A stretch of 64,000 bases of DNA, taken from Hofstenia miamia. Taxonomy: Eukaryota > Xenacoelomorpha > Acoela. Shown piece by piece: positions 1 to 12,450 of the stretch; position 1 is the stretch's first letter, and every line of letters starts with the position of its first letter. The notes under the pieces are model-generated. The model saw nothing but the letters and a program-made list of their open reading frames with translations, made no database searches and was not told the DNA's origin. The DNA is taken from positions 1,344,069 to 1,408,068 of the forward strand of contig SCFE01000120.1 in assembly GCA_004352715.1 (NCBI GenBank). Direction: 5' to 3'. A program made the translations under genes and the position numbers.

Positions 1-511
1 TATACGTAACTTAGATGTGAGTAAAGATCAAGGCACCAATTCATTTGCCCTCGCAACAGCCTTGTGATCGCTACACACATTGAATGCTTAGCTGCGCATT
101 ATAATTAATTAATCAAACCAGTTAACGATAAAGATAATTCTCCATCAACCAAATAATCCATTTTGTTCATATTTATAGACATTAATGCAAACATATTTAT
201 TATGCAAACAAGTACCTGTCGCTGTTTCAATTTCTGCAAGTCTACGTAGAATATATATGCGTGCTAATTGCTGCTTGCTAAAATAAACGTGGAGGGGTTC
301 GTCCACATGTGATTTGACAAAAGGTGAATGCGGCAAATACTTGTTTTTACAATTTTTTCAGATTACATGACGTGATGCTCATTCTATTAAAATGCAAGAA
401 ATAGGAAAATCAGAGTTTTATGTTTTACTGTATTATTCAATCTTGGTTATGTTTTCATTTATTTGTCTTTTAATGAATTATGCTACATTACACCAATGTT
501 TTATATATTTA

Positions 512-533
512 GCTAACCCTAACCCTAAACCCT
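512..533. repeat. Short telomere-like CCCTAA run
   Basis: CTAACCCTAACCCTAAACCC, about three units; an interstitial match too short to infer a telomere. Confidence 0.5.
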
Positions 534-748
534 ATCATGCAAAGTACACTAACTAAATAAAACCTAAAGCGTTCACAAATTTTCATTCACTGAAAGTGAA
601 AACAGCTGATTAAAGATATAGAAAATATCAAAATTGTGCTTTGCTAGAAATATAGTTATAATAGATTGAAATTTGCGTTATGCAATATCAGCTCTATGCA
701 TCGCCATGTGTAAAAACAGCTTATGTTTATATATATATATATATGTAT

Positions 749-1107
749 CAGACTTGTCAATGAGCCGTAATTTCTAAGCTCGGCTGGGCTCGTTTCAATT
801 TTGAGTAAGTTCTGCTCGGCTCGGCTCGCCACATAAATTCTTTCAATGAGGCTCGTTTCAGCCCGATATTTTTTTAAAATATTGTGCTCTCCGAATTTTT
901 TTCATTGCTCTTCCTATTATTTAATAATCATTTTAAAAATAAGATTAAAAGTAAGAAATATTGAATGAAAAAATAAGAAAAATCTGCATAATCAAATAAA
1001 CAAGCAGCACTATAAATTTGCTTTGCTTAAAAACAACTCGTTTTGGGCTCGTTTTATACCCAATACTCTGCTTAAGCTCGGCTCGGCTCGGCTCGTTGAC
1101 AAGTCTG
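749..1107. mobile_element. hAT-like non-autonomous element (359 bp)
   Basis: The left end CAGACTTGTCAATGAGCCG is inverted at the right end (CGGCTCGTTGACAAGTCTG). GCTCGGCTCGG arrays lie just inside both ends. The flanking 8 bp (ATATGTAT and TTATATAT) differ at two positions, so they may be diverged target duplications in a TA run. There is no coding content. Confidence 0.7.
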
Positions 1108-1124
1108 TTATATATATATATATA

Positions 1125-2124
1125 NNNNNNNNNNNNNNNNNNNNNNNNNNNNNNNNNNNNNNNNNNNNNNNNNNNNNNNNNNNNNNNNNNNNNNNNNNNN
1201 NNNNNNNNNNNNNNNNNNNNNNNNNNNNNNNNNNNNNNNNNNNNNNNNNNNNNNNNNNNNNNNNNNNNNNNNNNNNNNNNNNNNNNNNNNNNNNNNNNNN
1301 NNNNNNNNNNNNNNNNNNNNNNNNNNNNNNNNNNNNNNNNNNNNNNNNNNNNNNNNNNNNNNNNNNNNNNNNNNNNNNNNNNNNNNNNNNNNNNNNNNNN
1401 NNNNNNNNNNNNNNNNNNNNNNNNNNNNNNNNNNNNNNNNNNNNNNNNNNNNNNNNNNNNNNNNNNNNNNNNNNNNNNNNNNNNNNNNNNNNNNNNNNNN
1501 NNNNNNNNNNNNNNNNNNNNNNNNNNNNNNNNNNNNNNNNNNNNNNNNNNNNNNNNNNNNNNNNNNNNNNNNNNNNNNNNNNNNNNNNNNNNNNNNNNNN
1601 NNNNNNNNNNNNNNNNNNNNNNNNNNNNNNNNNNNNNNNNNNNNNNNNNNNNNNNNNNNNNNNNNNNNNNNNNNNNNNNNNNNNNNNNNNNNNNNNNNNN
1701 NNNNNNNNNNNNNNNNNNNNNNNNNNNNNNNNNNNNNNNNNNNNNNNNNNNNNNNNNNNNNNNNNNNNNNNNNNNNNNNNNNNNNNNNNNNNNNNNNNNN
1801 NNNNNNNNNNNNNNNNNNNNNNNNNNNNNNNNNNNNNNNNNNNNNNNNNNNNNNNNNNNNNNNNNNNNNNNNNNNNNNNNNNNNNNNNNNNNNNNNNNNN
1901 NNNNNNNNNNNNNNNNNNNNNNNNNNNNNNNNNNNNNNNNNNNNNNNNNNNNNNNNNNNNNNNNNNNNNNNNNNNNNNNNNNNNNNNNNNNNNNNNNNNN
2001 NNNNNNNNNNNNNNNNNNNNNNNNNNNNNNNNNNNNNNNNNNNNNNNNNNNNNNNNNNNNNNNNNNNNNNNNNNNNNNNNNNNNNNNNNNNNNNNNNNNN
2101 NNNNNNNNNNNNNNNNNNNNNNNN
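1125..2124. other. Assembly gap (1000 N)
   Basis: A round 1000 bp run of N, bordered by TA repeats on both sides; the true size is unknown. Confidence 0.98.
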
Positions 2125-3214
2125 TTATATATATATATATATAATTTAGTTATGTATAATTCTTCTTTTCGTATATAGTATGAATATATATATATATATA
2201 TATATATAGTATATAGTATATACATGATTTCTAAATTTTCTGTAGGGAAAGCGAATTTAAAAGATGTGTGGATTCGATTAATAATCACATAGCTATGTAA
2301 ATAGAAGAGCAATGTTTTGATATTAAAATTGATTTCTTCCAAAGAATAGCAAATATATTCTCAAAGGGAATTTGTAAGCAGATATCAAAGACAGTTGTTG
2401 GCGAGGTAATTCTTCAACGTAATATTTGATTATATTAAATAATGTCTGTCACATTCGATTCATGTCTGCCCAATTATGTATTACAAAGAAGAAGCTAAAA
2501 TAACATCTATAATTGCATCCATCAAGGACATTTAAATAATTGGAAACAAACTATTAAAAGAAGTGTTTGATCTAACCCTAGGCTGGAGTAACTCCTTTGG
2601 GAATCTAGCCCTGGTGCAATTAACATTAAGTCAGTAATTTTGCGAAGTTAGACGTTTATTAACAAACATTCATTTATCAGATTTAGCTCAAATAAAAATC
2701 CATTACTTATCTAATAATACCCATTTATTTTATTTCAAAATTTGATTTTAGAATAACTAAATATTTAATCAAAATTCTTTAATTGATAACATGATTGTTT
2801 AAAGAATAAATTTTTTAAACAGTAGATAATTGCCTTCCCCCCGGATAGATTAATATCAATAATATCTCAAAATTAGTAATTCATTGATTTGCAAATTTGT
2901 TTAATAAACCATTCAAAATTATTAAAGTAACAGTGTCATTTCTATTAAATTAATATTAAAAATGATTGCAATTTATTACAAATAATGTTAATAAATTAGG
3001 TTTAATATAATATCAAGATGCTAAACAAAACTTGAATTATCAAAAATTCAGAATTTGGCACTTTCAAAGAATACTGCATAAATTCATATTAATATTGCAA
3101 AATTTAAATAGTTTGTTTGCAACTTTACAATTGAAATTTTTTTAGTATAACATTTAAACGTGTTTTGCTGTTTAAACATTTTAAATTTTTCTAGTGATGA
3201 TTTCGTATTTCTTC

Positions 3215-3640
3215 AGATACAGCTTGGGACTTTAATATACAGACGAACAAATTGATAAAAGCACGGAGGCCAGACATAGTAGCGGTAGACGAAGAAAATA
3301 GAATGAGAACAGCGATAGACTTAGCAGTACCAAATAACAGGCTTATAGAAAGCAGGGAAAAGACAAGGTAGACAAGTAAAGGAAATTGGCAAAGGAAAGA
3401 TTGTGGCAGATGAAGAAGGTCGAAGTACTCCCAGTAGTAGTCGGGGAACTAGGAGCAGCGAGTAAGAAGTATAAGAGATATTTGTAGAAGCCAGGATTAC
3501 TAAAATGGGGTGGCAAGCGTACATAGGAACAGCTAGTCTTGAGGAAGGCTCTCATACTCCCTGGGAACTGGTAAGTTGCACGAGCTGAGAATTCCAACAA
3601 CGTAAGGCTGTGAGACGAAATGAGAGGATAATAAGGTATC
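3215..3640 (+). pseudogene. Non-LTR retrotransposon C-terminus with PD-(D/E)XK-like motif, decayed
   Basis: Translation on the plus strand gives WDFNIQTNKLIKARRPDIV followed by an AIDLAVP block, with R-PD and ID-AVP spaced like a restriction-like endonuclease active site. A stop follows (KTR*). The next frame continues as a lysine-rich segment with VEVLPVVVGELGA, again broken by stops. This combination (RRPDI, then IDxAVP, then PVVVGxLGA) occurs at the C-terminus of a widespread family of metazoan reverse transcriptase-like proteins. Only the tail is preserved here; no RT palm motifs are found directly upstream. Confidence 0.6.
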
Positions 3641-3989
3641 ATAATGATTCTATTAATACAGGAGAATCATATTAAATGTCCTCGCAAAAACTGATCCTGT
3701 TTTTGTTTTCCTTTAAGCAGGAGGTAGGGATCTAAGTGTGGATGTTGAATAATGCGCTCATTTGATTATGTGGGTTTTGAGACCCATACTTGTACATTTT
3801 CATCAGGTTGGTAGATGACAGGCCGCATGGTTGTAAAAAGTTCGATTATAACAACACGTTTCCAGTGGGAATCTAATGAGTTTTGGAGAAATTCACTTTC
3901 CCCACCCCAGACTGTTGAATGTCGAATAAGAGTACAGATAGCTGAACTCAGCGGAAGAGAAGATGAGGTGTTTTAGTTTTCTCAACAAA

Positions 3990-5184
3990 TACATCAACGA
4001 TATAGCCCTCTTTTGCACAGATTGGATATAAGATTTCTTGTCAATAGTGTATACACTTAGATGGGTTACCGCGGAATTGATACAAGGGTATCTGGGTACG
4101 GCTCTCGACTTAATCTAATCAGAAGTTCTTGTGATTTGGATTCACACACCAGGAACTCATTTTCTCCACAATATGCAGACAAACACTATGTCCCAGTATT
4201 AGCAGTCTTGCATGTGGGTGCCAGCAAAACACGTTTTGCCAACATCAGCAAATTTCATTAAATTGCTGTCTCGTAAACACCATCACTATAAACATCGCAA
4301 GTAGAAATGTTAAAAAAAATGCAAACGACAGACTGTGTTAAGCTACACCTTTTTTGTGTAGAACATGACATCGCTTAGACAGAAAAATGCCCACCTAATT
4401 TCTAAAATGCGTGTTGACTTCCGGGGCTATTTTCCACGATTTTTGAAAAACCAAGCAGTGAGGCACACGGTCAAAAGCTTGCAAAGGTTCTATGGCAAAT
4501 AGGCAGGCATAATCGAAATTATTACTGTAGAATGTATTTCAAACATTTTGGCGATGGATTATTGCTGCCTTCGCAGAGCTGTATTTCCGGAAACATGACA
4601 AGCATTCATTGTAGGGGATGTGATGTACTTTCTATGCATCAAGCACTCAAATACGAAACACGTAACTGAACTTGATCTCAAGTTGTCCAAAGTAATCGGT
4701 TTTCCAACTTTTGGGATAGAATAAACATTGGATAGTTTCTGTAGGACCGGGAAACTCTGAATTCTAAAAAAAATGTTAAATACGCGGTGCATTACTGTTG
4801 CTATGTTCTGCGCGCCTTCACTAATAACAAAGAATGGGACTCCATCTGGATCTCAGCCTATTGCAGTTTCTTGACAGCAGCCTGATAAATTTCCATTAAT
4901 GACAACTCCGGGAGTGCATCACTACGTTATCTGAGCTTGGGGTGATAGTACATAGTGATCAACTTAATCCACATCAATTTTGATTTGATTGGATTTTGGG
5001 TGTTTTCCAGTTTGAGTGCTAAAATGTCATCATTGAGATTAAACTTTTTTACTACAGATGCATATATTTTCAAAAATTCTTCATCATCAATGTTGTTTTG
5101 CATCAAGCATTCAGTTGAAAAGATGTTTGACACATCATTAGCTTTCAACGTAACAGTTCTGTATGAATATTGAGCCTCTAGCAA
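3990..5184 (-). pseudogene. Decayed non-LTR reverse transcriptase, minus strand
   Basis: Reading the minus strand in shifting frames gives RDPDGVPFFVI and then MHRVFNIFF..FPVLQKL..VYSIPKVGKP, which matches the finger region of LINE RTs (GPDG-P, then wk-a-v-PI-K-gkp). LRSSSVTC follows in place of the usual YRPISLTS. Further along, FAIEPLQAFDRVPH resembles the palm motif preceding the first catalytic aspartate. The open piece at 4927-5184 lies just upstream and is probably the linker to the RT. Several stops and frame changes show it is dead. The neighbouring plus-strand nuclease tail (3215-3640) may belong to a different insertion. Confidence 0.5.
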
Positions 5185-6148
5185 AAAATCACTCAGTGAA
5201 AATCTTGGTTATAGAAACTGCTGAATCGTTAGTTAAACTTTGCTTGTTCGAAATTGGAGGTTGCCAAATATTTTACTGAACTTAAATGTCCGGGCATTGT
5301 AGGTATGTGTTTCTGAAGGCATTCCGGTGTCAAATGTCCACACTGTCATTGAATCAAGGTATTGTTAATAAATCACACAAACCTCAATCTCTAAGAGCTC
5401 TTCATGATATCAAATGTACAGAAGAAATTGAACAATGAAACATACAGAAGACACAATTTCAAAAATCAAGATTGGGAAAACTAAAGAAATGATAACATAA
5501 AAGATCAAAACCTAAGTAGAGAAGGTAGGCATAATAATTTGAACCATTTACTGAAGTTGATTTAAATTGGAACCACATTTAAACTATATATGTATATTAT
5601 TCGTGAGCCGCTAATTTAGATATAAGAAAACTCTCATCTTTGTTGGACATCTGGATGATGAAAGCTGATATTATTTATGAAAAACCGAACACGGGGTTTC
5701 ATTTCTGAGAAAACTTGGGCTTTGACGGTGCTGCAGAACAAAGTCTCATATATTCCATGCAGTACGTTAAAGCGACTTCGCTAATCTTTGATGCCCTGAA
5801 CTTTGCACCATCTGCAGATGTGCAGGGTAATTAAATGTCATTAATTGTCAAAGACATAATCTAAATTACCTTCCAAAGAATGCAGCAAACGAAAATCTTT
5901 GTTAAATAGTGTTCGTGTCTCAAACCAAAAATAATTTCAGTAAACGAATTTTTTATTTCTTAAATTGCAATTAAACAATTTTTTGCAAAATATATTCTAA
6001 TTTTTTATTGATTCCTTCCTTCAAATAAGTTGCATACGTGGCCTCAGAACTAGAATTTTAGAACCCAGTGCAGAGCCTAAGATTTTCAATCAACTTCAAG
6101 ACCTGCTTCTATATACAAATTATATGAATATACAGATATATATATTAT
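5185..6148. other. No gene seen
   Basis: AT-rich non-coding sequence; no inverted ends or reading frames worth reporting. Confidence 0.6.
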
Positions 6149-6617
6149 ATTAGTGCTGGATTCGGTTCGGTTAATCTGCAGGAGCCGATTAATCAGGTTA
6201 AAATCCGGTTAATTTATTCTATTTTTGATTTTCAAAATTTATTAATTTCAATAATTGCAGTGTTACAAAGCAATAGAAATTGTAGCAAAGGGTTCAAAGA
6301 TTTCTACTTGTTATAATTCTCGTCCTAATCTCCATTTTGGCATACAAATAATTGAATTGCAATAATGCATGCACTATTTAAAAAAAATCAAATTGAAAAG
6401 AAAATGATGCATTGACTCTAACATGTTTAAATTTGCATTATTGTTGTAGAGCATATTTCATTTAGATAAAATCATTCATAAAGTTCGAGATTTATTATTC
6501 TATTTCATTTTGTATAACTACAACATTTCTTTCATTCAATTTTTATAGACTTTGCATTCAATTTCATTAATATTTGCTTCATAAAAATTTTATGTTTAAA
6601 ATAACAAGGACGATATA

Positions 6618-6658
<41 letters not shown>

Positions 6659-7117
6659 TATTGTATAAATGAGCGAAAACATAGAGATGACAAAAATGAA
6701 GTTGTATATTTTTCTCACAGTCTGCTTTCAAATTGCTCCTTATTCATCTCAGTTGGAGGTAAAGACGAAAACATAATTTTGACACAGAAATTATGTCAAT
6801 ATTTAATGGTAAAAAATGTGGACTTGCTTATGAACTCATTAAGGCAGATTACAAAACAAAAATGGACAAGATTAAACAATGCATACTTAAATTTTGCATC
6901 GGAATTCATTTGATTAAATTATTAAATATCGAATGTATGTAAATTTAATATATATATAATATTAAATATCGAATGAATATGTAAATTTTATTTTAGCACA
7001 TAGAAATAAACCAATTTCATTTTGAATGGATAAAAACTAGAATATACTTTACTTTTTAACTTGAATATGATCCTAATTTTTCAATCTGGTTAAAGTATAT
7101 AAGGGACGCACAGCACT
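6149..7117. mobile_element. Possible element bounded by TATTAGTGCTG inverted ends
   Basis: TTAGTGCTGGATTCGG at 6150 and, inverted at the other side, TTAGTGCTGTGCGTCC (about 7100-7117). GGTTAAT-type repeats lie just inside the left end. Only about 10 bp match and no clean target duplication is seen. The interior is non-coding with a long TA run. Confidence 0.4.
6620..6652. repeat. (TA)n microsatellite
   Basis: Uninterrupted TA dinucleotides. Confidence 0.9.
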
Positions 7118-7239
7118 AATATACATATATATATATATATGTATATATATACAATTCATTTATTAAATAAACTTGAAACAATTAAAAAACGGAAAGAAAG
7201 AATCAATTATCAGTATCATCAGAGGAAATTAGTAATTGA

Positions 7240-7956
7240 TTTAACAATATTAATGAATCTGTTACTCTGGATAAAACTGTGTTTCTAACATCTTTTCAAA
7301 ATGCAACTTCAAAAGATATCTTTAAATATTTAAGATCATTTCGTCAAAATTAGGTTTTTCTAATACCATCGAAAACACTATTGCAAATAGTTCAAGTAAA
7401 ACCTGAACTGTTTTCTCTTGACTTTTCAATGATTTTCACTAAAAAAAACAAAGTTGATATACAATCATTTAAGAAAACACAATTAATATTCCTTGATGAA
7501 TTTCATTTCACTGAATTTGATATTTATCAAATTATCATAAAGATGAAAGTGACTTCGTCTCATTCAGTAGATGCCTTGCCTTCAATTTTCATTAAGAACA
7601 CTGTATCATGTATTATACCTCATCTTTACATTATATTTAATCACATCATTGAAAATTGTATATTTCCTCAAATTTGGAAAATTTCGTACATTACGCCAAT
7701 ACATAAAAGCGGAAATAGAACTCAAATTAATAATTATCGACCAATTAGTCTTCTTCTCAGAGTATAATTAATTTTTGAAAGATTGTTGTTTAATTTCATA
7801 TACAATTATGTAGAACCTAAATTAAGTAAGTCCCAACATGGCTTTAGAAAAGGTTCTTCTATGGTTACAAATCTCTTAGGATATCATGAATAGATTTACA
7901 ATAACTTTGATGAGAATATATCTTGCTATGCCATATACTTCGACATTTCCAAAGCA
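7240..7956 (+). pseudogene. 5' half of a LINE reverse transcriptase, broken by a gap
   Basis: The plus-strand reading has TFLTSFQ-like and KYLRSFRQ segments, then a 128-residue open stretch (7381-7767) with WKISYITPIHKSGN and NNYRPISLL (RT finger motifs). After a stop at 7768 it continues as IFERLL, LSKSQHGFRKGSS and then AIYFDISKA (first palm motif). It is cut at position 7957, a single unresolved base, after which an unrelated repeat begins. The QHGFR and FDISKA motifs place it in the Jockey/CR1-like group of non-LTR elements. It is dead as it stands, through stops, shifts and loss of the catalytic DD block. Confidence 0.7.
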
Positions 7957-7957
7957 N

Positions 7958-7969
7958 CGCACAGCACTA

Positions 7970-8003
<34 letters not shown>
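7958..8003. repeat. Repeat of CGCACAGCACTAATATAC plus (TA)n
   Basis: Repeats the phrase at about 7106-7130, directly after a single N at 7957, where an RT frame stops abruptly. Confidence 0.8.
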
Positions 8004-8006
<3 letters not shown>

Positions 8007-9043
8007 ATAGGGATAAGACTTTTTAAATTTCTTATGAAATTCAAATTTTCTGTATTACAGCTGAGTTTTTGTCTAAAACTTATAAAATGTCTTTTTTTCT
8101 TTGCTGCTGCAAAAATATTTCACCTCCAGCTTCATAATTGTAAAATCATTTTCACAACAAATAGTTGGGCTAACTAATGGAAGCAATTTCTTGTTAAACA
8201 TATTGGCATTAGCAAAATCTTGCATCTTTTGGCTCCTGAGTGCTGTTTGATATCTGTCTTCTCTATCAATAAAGAGTCTTAGTATCTTTGGACAACATTT
8301 TAAGTAAAATGCTCATTTACAGATCAAATTCAAACTTCATGTCTTTTAGTTTTGAACTAGAAGAATGATTAATTTTTATAGGTGATGTTTGAATTTAATT
8401 AAATATTAATTTATTGCCCTAGGAGTACATACTCAAACTCAACTCGAAGTCGAAATCTCACCTCAACATTTCGAGTACTCGAAAACAATTCGATATTAGC
8501 TTGAATGGGATCTATTTTTCTTTAATTTTTTACCCTGCAATTTCTAAGAATCCACAATATAAGTTTAAATATAATTGTATTGTTATATGTTGTTCTTGTA
8601 CTATGAGAATTTTGGGAATATAGCATTAGTAAATTTGCAATTTCTGGTCCAAGCTAAAAATCTTGAGAATGCTTCCAACTGCTAAATCATAGGTATGCAT
8701 ACAATGTTGAGTAAATTTAATCACATTGCACAACTTTACATGATTTCTATATTTGGATTTTATGATAATCAATGCTTAGAATAGCATCGGGATTTTGCTA
8801 TATACCTATTGGGATCCCAGAGTTGAATTTATCATTTATTTGATTATTTTTAAATTGCAAATAAAAGCAGACGATCAAAAATGTTTATGGTTTTTCATTT
8901 GCGTTGATTACCTTTGAAAATTCTTTAGCATCTGCACGAAAGATTATTACGCAAAAGAAATTAGCTTTGGCGCCATTTTGTCGCAGGTGTCTTAAAAAAT
9001 TGAAAGTAAACGCATAAAATTTTCCATTTCACAAGAATAACAG

Positions 9044-9271
9044 ATGTCTCCTTTCTTAAGACCTAAAAGAAATAATTTCTGGATTTATTTGCCCATAAAG
9101 TGTAAACAAACAAGGTTATGCATCTTTAATTCAGATTTAACATCAAACAAAAATAGACTCTTTCAACATTTAAAACATTGTCTAAACTTGGAAAAATTTC
9201 ATTTCACAAAATACTCATCTTGCCCAACTGTGAAATCTAACAAATTTTTTGCAAACATTGGGGACAGATAA
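9044..9271 (+). pseudogene. Possible decayed BED zinc finger fragment
   Basis: A 75-residue open stretch reads FWIYLPIKCKQTRLC, NSDLTSNKNRLFQHLKHC, reminiscent of a BED finger (W-x-F, cysteines, then L..HL..C) as found in hAT transposases, with one cysteine of the first pair replaced. The match is weak. It lies just upstream of a hAT-like element. Confidence 0.3.
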
Positions 9272-9386
9272 AAATTTTATAAGGTGCAAAACTGGCATTT
9301 TAGTTTACAGTGGATGACCTTAGTTTAGATATTCGAATCCAGCGGTTAATTTTGCTAAGTGTTGAACAAGCAAAATGTAACCCTTA

Positions 9387-9812
9387 TAGAGGAGTGCGGG
9401 ACTGATAGTAAGTTCCGATCAAGTATCTGAGCCTACCGGCACTGGAACCGATTACCGCAACTAAGAAAATTACTTCATGACCAAGCGGGACCGGGACCAG
9501 ATACCTATATGTGCATAATATCATGAATTCTCACCCTAGTATATATTAAGCATTCCATTTACTAAAAATAATGCACTTAGTATTAATTTCACCAGTTCCT
9601 TTATATTAATCTCCAGCTACATATTTTAGTTATCTACATTGTATATTTTCGTTATCAATTAAAAAATTCTAAGTTGAGATGTGGTAGCAAAATCAATTAC
9701 CCAATGGCTATGGGGACCAAAATTTACTTTTCGTGATTGGGACCAAAAAATACTTTCGCAATAGGGATCGTACGAGACCGGGACCAAATATACCTAGTCC
9801 TAAACACCTCTA
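9387..9812. mobile_element. hAT-like non-autonomous element (426 bp)
   Basis: Ends TAGAGGAGTGCGGGAC and, inverted, TAGAGGTGTTTAGGAC. Flanks AACCCTTA and AATCTTTA differ by two transitions, consistent with an aged 8 bp target duplication. The interior has GGGACCGGGACC-type repeats and no ORF. Confidence 0.6.
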
Positions 9813-10029
9813 AATCTTTACCGTTTAATTTTTTTACCCTTTTATTCTCTGATAGTGAGGCTATAGTGCTGAATTACTCTTATAATACCTAAAGATGTAG
9901 TAATTTTTGCTTAACTAAGTGATCTAGAATATATTTAAAGGAAATGTTTCATGTTAATTAAATTTCTTTCAGCACATTAGCAAATGCAGCAACTAATCCA
10001 AACATAATGAAATCATTCTTAGCTCTAAG

Positions 10030-10061
<32 letters not shown>
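10030..10061. repeat. (TA)n microsatellite
   Basis: TA run ending at a single N (10062). Confidence 0.9.
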
Positions 10062-11253
10062 NAGTTAGATATAGAGATGGAAATTAATCAATTCACTGAT
10101 CCACACCCTCAAGCATCATGGCCCACCAGTGAAGTTAGCATCAATTCAAACTTAATCAAATGCTCCAAGATGATACTTATTCACACAACTATTGACATAA
10201 ACTTCTCAAAGTAAATGCATTGTACAGTATATGTAAGCACCAAACAGTTAAAAACAAAGCAAATTAGTGAATATATTTGATGACTTCAATAAAAACCATA
10301 AACTAGTGATATTTCATTTCTTAAGAGCATGCTGAAATAACACATAAGAGACAGCAATCAAAAAAATTATTATACTCAACATTAAAATAGTCCTACTAAA
10401 AGTTTTTTTTATATCAAGTCTTAGCATGATATTAATTTCAAAAGTTGACTGACAACTTCAAGTGCATCCTCTCCTTTAGGTTGATGTGATTATTTAAGAA
10501 AATGGACGATTGTTGATACTGAATAAACTTAAAAAAATCATTAATGCGTTCCTTATAACTTGATAAAAGGAAGTAGATAGAAAAAATTTTTTCCAGAAAT
10601 TTGAGGTATTTTATTCGCCATGCAAATAGGTAGTTTAAGTTGCATGAATTTCTGAGTGGGTTAAATAAATAGGTAGACAATTCCATTTATGTCTGGCTGA
10701 ATGTCCTTAGCTAGAGTAAGGAAATAATTTAATTTTAGATACTGGAAATTGGAAGTAATTAAGGCATCAAGGAAATTTAGGTTGTTTCAAGCAATCTATT
10801 TAATGACATAATGTTGACCCAATCTTCATTTTTCAGAAATCTGTTTTAGAAAGGCCTAAACAATATAAACCAGAAGGAAGTATATATTAATATATGTTAA
10901 TTTTTGTTTATGCTCATTGTAGAAGAACAATTTCTTCATATAATTTGAAAAAATGTATATACTTTTGTCTACATAGCTTCTATGTGGGCTTTCCTTCAAT
11001 CAATTATTATTTATTGGCTTTGTGAACACCTATGCCCAGTTACAAGTGAAAATTGGATGCAGAAAAGTTTGCAATTTGTGACTAATTTTTTGTGAATTAA
11101 AAGGAGTTTATTATCTTCATAAAAAAACTCATTATATCTCAACAAAAGTCAAGTTTTTTCATGCTGCCATCTGATAATATCGCAACCCATACATTGATTA
11201 ATACAAGACTATTGATCATCTACATTGTAATATTTTGGGGTATGCTGAAGAAA

Positions 11254-11365
11254 TTGTGCATAAGCACTAAATAATTGAATTCAAGAAGAGCTTAATTCTA
11301 GACAATTTATTGTGCATAAGCACTAAATAATTGAATTCAAGAAGAGCTTAATTCTAGACAATTTT
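11254..11365. repeat. 56 bp tandem duplication
   Basis: TTGTGCATAAGCACTAAATA and the following bases occur twice with a 56 bp period (11254-11309 and 11310-11365). Confidence 0.9.
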
Positions 11366-11636
11366 GATTTCTGATTACATCTATTCCTAGTGATAAGTCC
11401 AGTTATATTGTTATGGAACGAAATGGTGAAAATTATTCAGACAAAACTAAATAATGCCAGTGATACATATATTTTCAGATTTTGTAAGACTGACAAACAA
11501 GTTAAAGTTTCCAATTATTCAATAATTAAGTAGTTGGAGAAGTGATTTGCATTTTACGGAGTTAAGATATGTAAGTACCTTTCATGTTGTTATGCATTAA
11601 AAATTTTAGGAATATTTTTTAAATGCATAACAATCA

Positions 11637-11657
11637 TATATATATATATATATATAT
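11637..11657. repeat. (TA)n microsatellite
   Basis: Short TA run. Confidence 0.85.
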
Positions 11658-12450
11658 TTGGATTATAGTTGATTTAATATACATGTATAGCTCTAAAACA
11701 TGTAATGAAAAATGATATAATGTAAAAAAATTTCTAATGAATACACATAAATCTCAACAGTTCCAATAATGGTTGCTCTTCGTGAATTTTAAAATTTTGA
11801 GTCATCACGTTTGACTGAAAAATATTTGCGCAAATTGAAAGTGAAAAAACGGAAACGAGAAATATGGTTAAATGAAATACACTGAAAAATTACCTTCTCC
11901 ATTGCAGTGAGACTCCCTACATCCGGGAAAAAAATGTTCATACATATTCAATAATGTTCTTCTTAAAAATTTTAGCAAAAGTTAAGTAACTTCAACTTAT
12001 TGCCTTTTTTGAAAGCAAAAAGTTAAATGTTACTATTTTGAAAATATACTGTGTTACTCTTGACCTGATCAGCAAATGGTAGTCCAGAAGTCACTACAGT
12101 AAATGAAATAAAAAAGAAAAAGAACAAAAAACATAATCTATTGTCAATCACGTTTGAGAGAAATTTATTCAACAATTGAAGAATGCATATATAACAATTA
12201 AAGTTTATAGTTATATTTGATCATAAACAAACACTTTTCATGTTATTAATACCAAATAAATTTATATCTAAATTTTTTATCATTGTTAAGAAAATATATG
12301 CAAAAATCATTGATATTTATTGCATCTCTTAATACTTGAAGTTTGTGCAAGTTTGTATTTTCTAAGAATAGATTTGAATATTTTTAAGATGATTAAATTA
12401 ATTTTTAGGCCAATATTAATGGTATGTATACAATAAGGAACAAATAAATC

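Noticed and set aside
512-533. Telomere-like CCCTAA run as a chromosome end or fusion point
   Set aside because: About three units only, inside ordinary AT-rich sequence.
945-2342. Long apparent open frames on both strands across the N run
   Set aside because: They consist mostly of undetermined bases and TA repeats; no protein is supported.
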